From Lelliottia nimipressuralis (GTDB lineage: Bacteria; Pseudomonadota; Gammaproteobacteria; Enterobacterales; Enterobacteriaceae): a DNA stretch of 64,000 nt. Shown piece after piece: positions 63,363-64,000 of the stretch. The stretch is taken from NCBI RefSeq assembly GCF_004115925.1, contig NZ_SDDX01000013.1:62001-126000 (forward strand), written 5' to 3'. The notes beneath the pieces were generated by a model that ran no database searches, had not been told where the DNA came from, and saw only the letters and a list, made by a program, of their open reading frames with translations. Numbering within the stretch: the stretch's first letter is position 1; every line of letters begins with the position of its first letter. A program made the translations under genes and the position numbers.

Positions 63363-64000
63363 TTAGCGCCGACAAACACTGACTAACAGCTCTTCCATCC
63401 ACTGATGACCTTTATCTCGCCCGGCCGCTTCGTGCCACGAAAGATAACACGTTCGGCTATTGAGCTTCAGCGGCAGCGATAATATTTGCAGATTAAGCTG
63501 GGCAGAGAATTCTTCCGCCAGCCAGCGCGGAGCAATAGCAACAAGTTGAGTCTGCGAAACAATATTTAATACGCTCACCATGGCCATCCCCTGATACGCC
63601 ACACAGGCTTGTTTATCCGGTGTGTCATACCACGGCTGGCTAAATGACGCATATCTGTCGAGTGCCACAACAGCGTGCTGCTCATTATAAACATCATTTT
63701 CCAGTAATGGCCCGTTGATGCGCGGGTGAGATTTACTGGCGACTAACACCATTTCATCGTTAAACAGCGGCACACAAGAAAACTCCGGACGGCGAAACTC
63801 TTCGTAACCCAGAACAAATTCCGTTTCCTGATAACGTAACTGATGTTCAGTATTGTGGTTTAAGGAGGACTTAAATATGAGATGAATATTTGGGGCTATT
63901 TCTTCCACTTTATTATAGATAACGGAGGTCAGATAATTATCCAGCGGACTGCACACGCAGAGATGAAAAACACGCTCGCTGCTTAAAGGCTCGAAACCGG
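63363..64000 (-). CDS. leuO: LeuO, LysR-type regulator, 3' part (gene runs off the right edge)
   Basis: The C-terminal 211 residues are present, open to the window edge; E. coli LeuO has 314. The visible part begins [25 protein letters not shown] and is the LysR effector-binding domain; the DNA-binding helix-turn-helix lies outside the window. In E. coli, LeuO opposes H-NS silencing and controls many stress and CRISPR-Cas genes. The end [25 protein letters not shown] matches the E. coli C-terminus closely. Identity is supported by its position beside ilvIH. Confidence 0.93.
   Translation of the reverse strand, partial: GFEPLSSERVFHLCVCSPLDNYLTSVIYNKVEEIAPNIHLIFKSSLNHNTEHQLRYQETEFVLGYEEFRRPEFSCVPLFNDEMVLVASKSHPRINGPLLENDVYNEQHAVVALDRYASFSQPWYDTPDKQACVAYQGMAMVSVLNIVSQTQLVAIAPRWLAEEFSAQLNLQILSLPLKLNSRTCYLSWHEAAGRDKGHQWMEELLVSVCRR

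Overview
The window is ordinary chromosome of a gamma-proteobacterium of the family Enterobacteriaceae. Gene content, order and protein sequences follow the 2-3 minute region of Escherichia coli K-12, read in the opposite direction. Two features point to Enterobacter or a close relative (Lelliottia, Leclercia) rather than E. coli: AmpD is 187 residues instead of 183, and a pentoside transporter plus a GH43 glycosidase sit between aroP and ampE. The genus is an inference. No tRNA, rRNA, insertion sequence, prophage, CRISPR array or plasmid gene was seen.

Layout, left to right. 1-3.1 kb: yadE (cut by the left edge), yadI and the ABC exporter yadGH. 3.2-4.5 kb: carbonic anhydrase can, convergent with hpt. 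4.7-9.2 kb: gcd (periplasmic glucose oxidation) and cueO (copper oxidase, with a clear CueR-type promoter), then yacC. 9.3-11.0 kb: speE-speD (spermidine). 11.0-14.2 kb: yacL and acnB. 14.6-17.0 kb: yacH (DUF3300) and a DUF2950 gene, both of unknown function. 17.0-24.1 kb: pdhR-aceE-aceF-lpd, the pyruvate dehydrogenase system and its repressor. 24.6-28.5 kb: aroP, then the accessory transporter/GH43 pair. 28.5-31 kb: ampD-ampE (cell-wall recycling and beta-lactamase signalling) and nadC. 31.1-34.2 kb: ppdD-hofB-hofC (type IV pilin, ATPase, platform protein). 34.2-37.5 kb: guaC, coaE-zapD-yacG and mutT. 37.5-59 kb: secA, secM, lpxC and the complete division and cell-wall (dcw) cluster, transcribed leftward from mraZ to lpxC. 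59.6-63 kb: cra, ilvH and ilvI. The right edge cuts leuO.

The dcw cluster is very tightly packed, with overlaps of 1-14 bases between several neighbours. It begins at a strong sigma-70 promoter followed by 10-base-spaced TGGG repeats, the expected MraZ target. Carbon-flow regulation is concentrated here: pdhR has a perfect PdhR palindrome in its leader, acnB has a Cra-like site, gcd has a perfect CRP site, and cra itself is in the window. Many operons end in good hairpin terminators, and a family of REP-like GC-rich palindromes lies at 3' ends.

I did not find a convincing undescribed system. The places most worth checking are the two-hairpin, U-tailed structure between the divergent acnB and yacH genes (possible small RNA), the DUF3300-DUF2950 envelope pair, the aroP-ampE insertion, and several unassigned palindromes in promoters.
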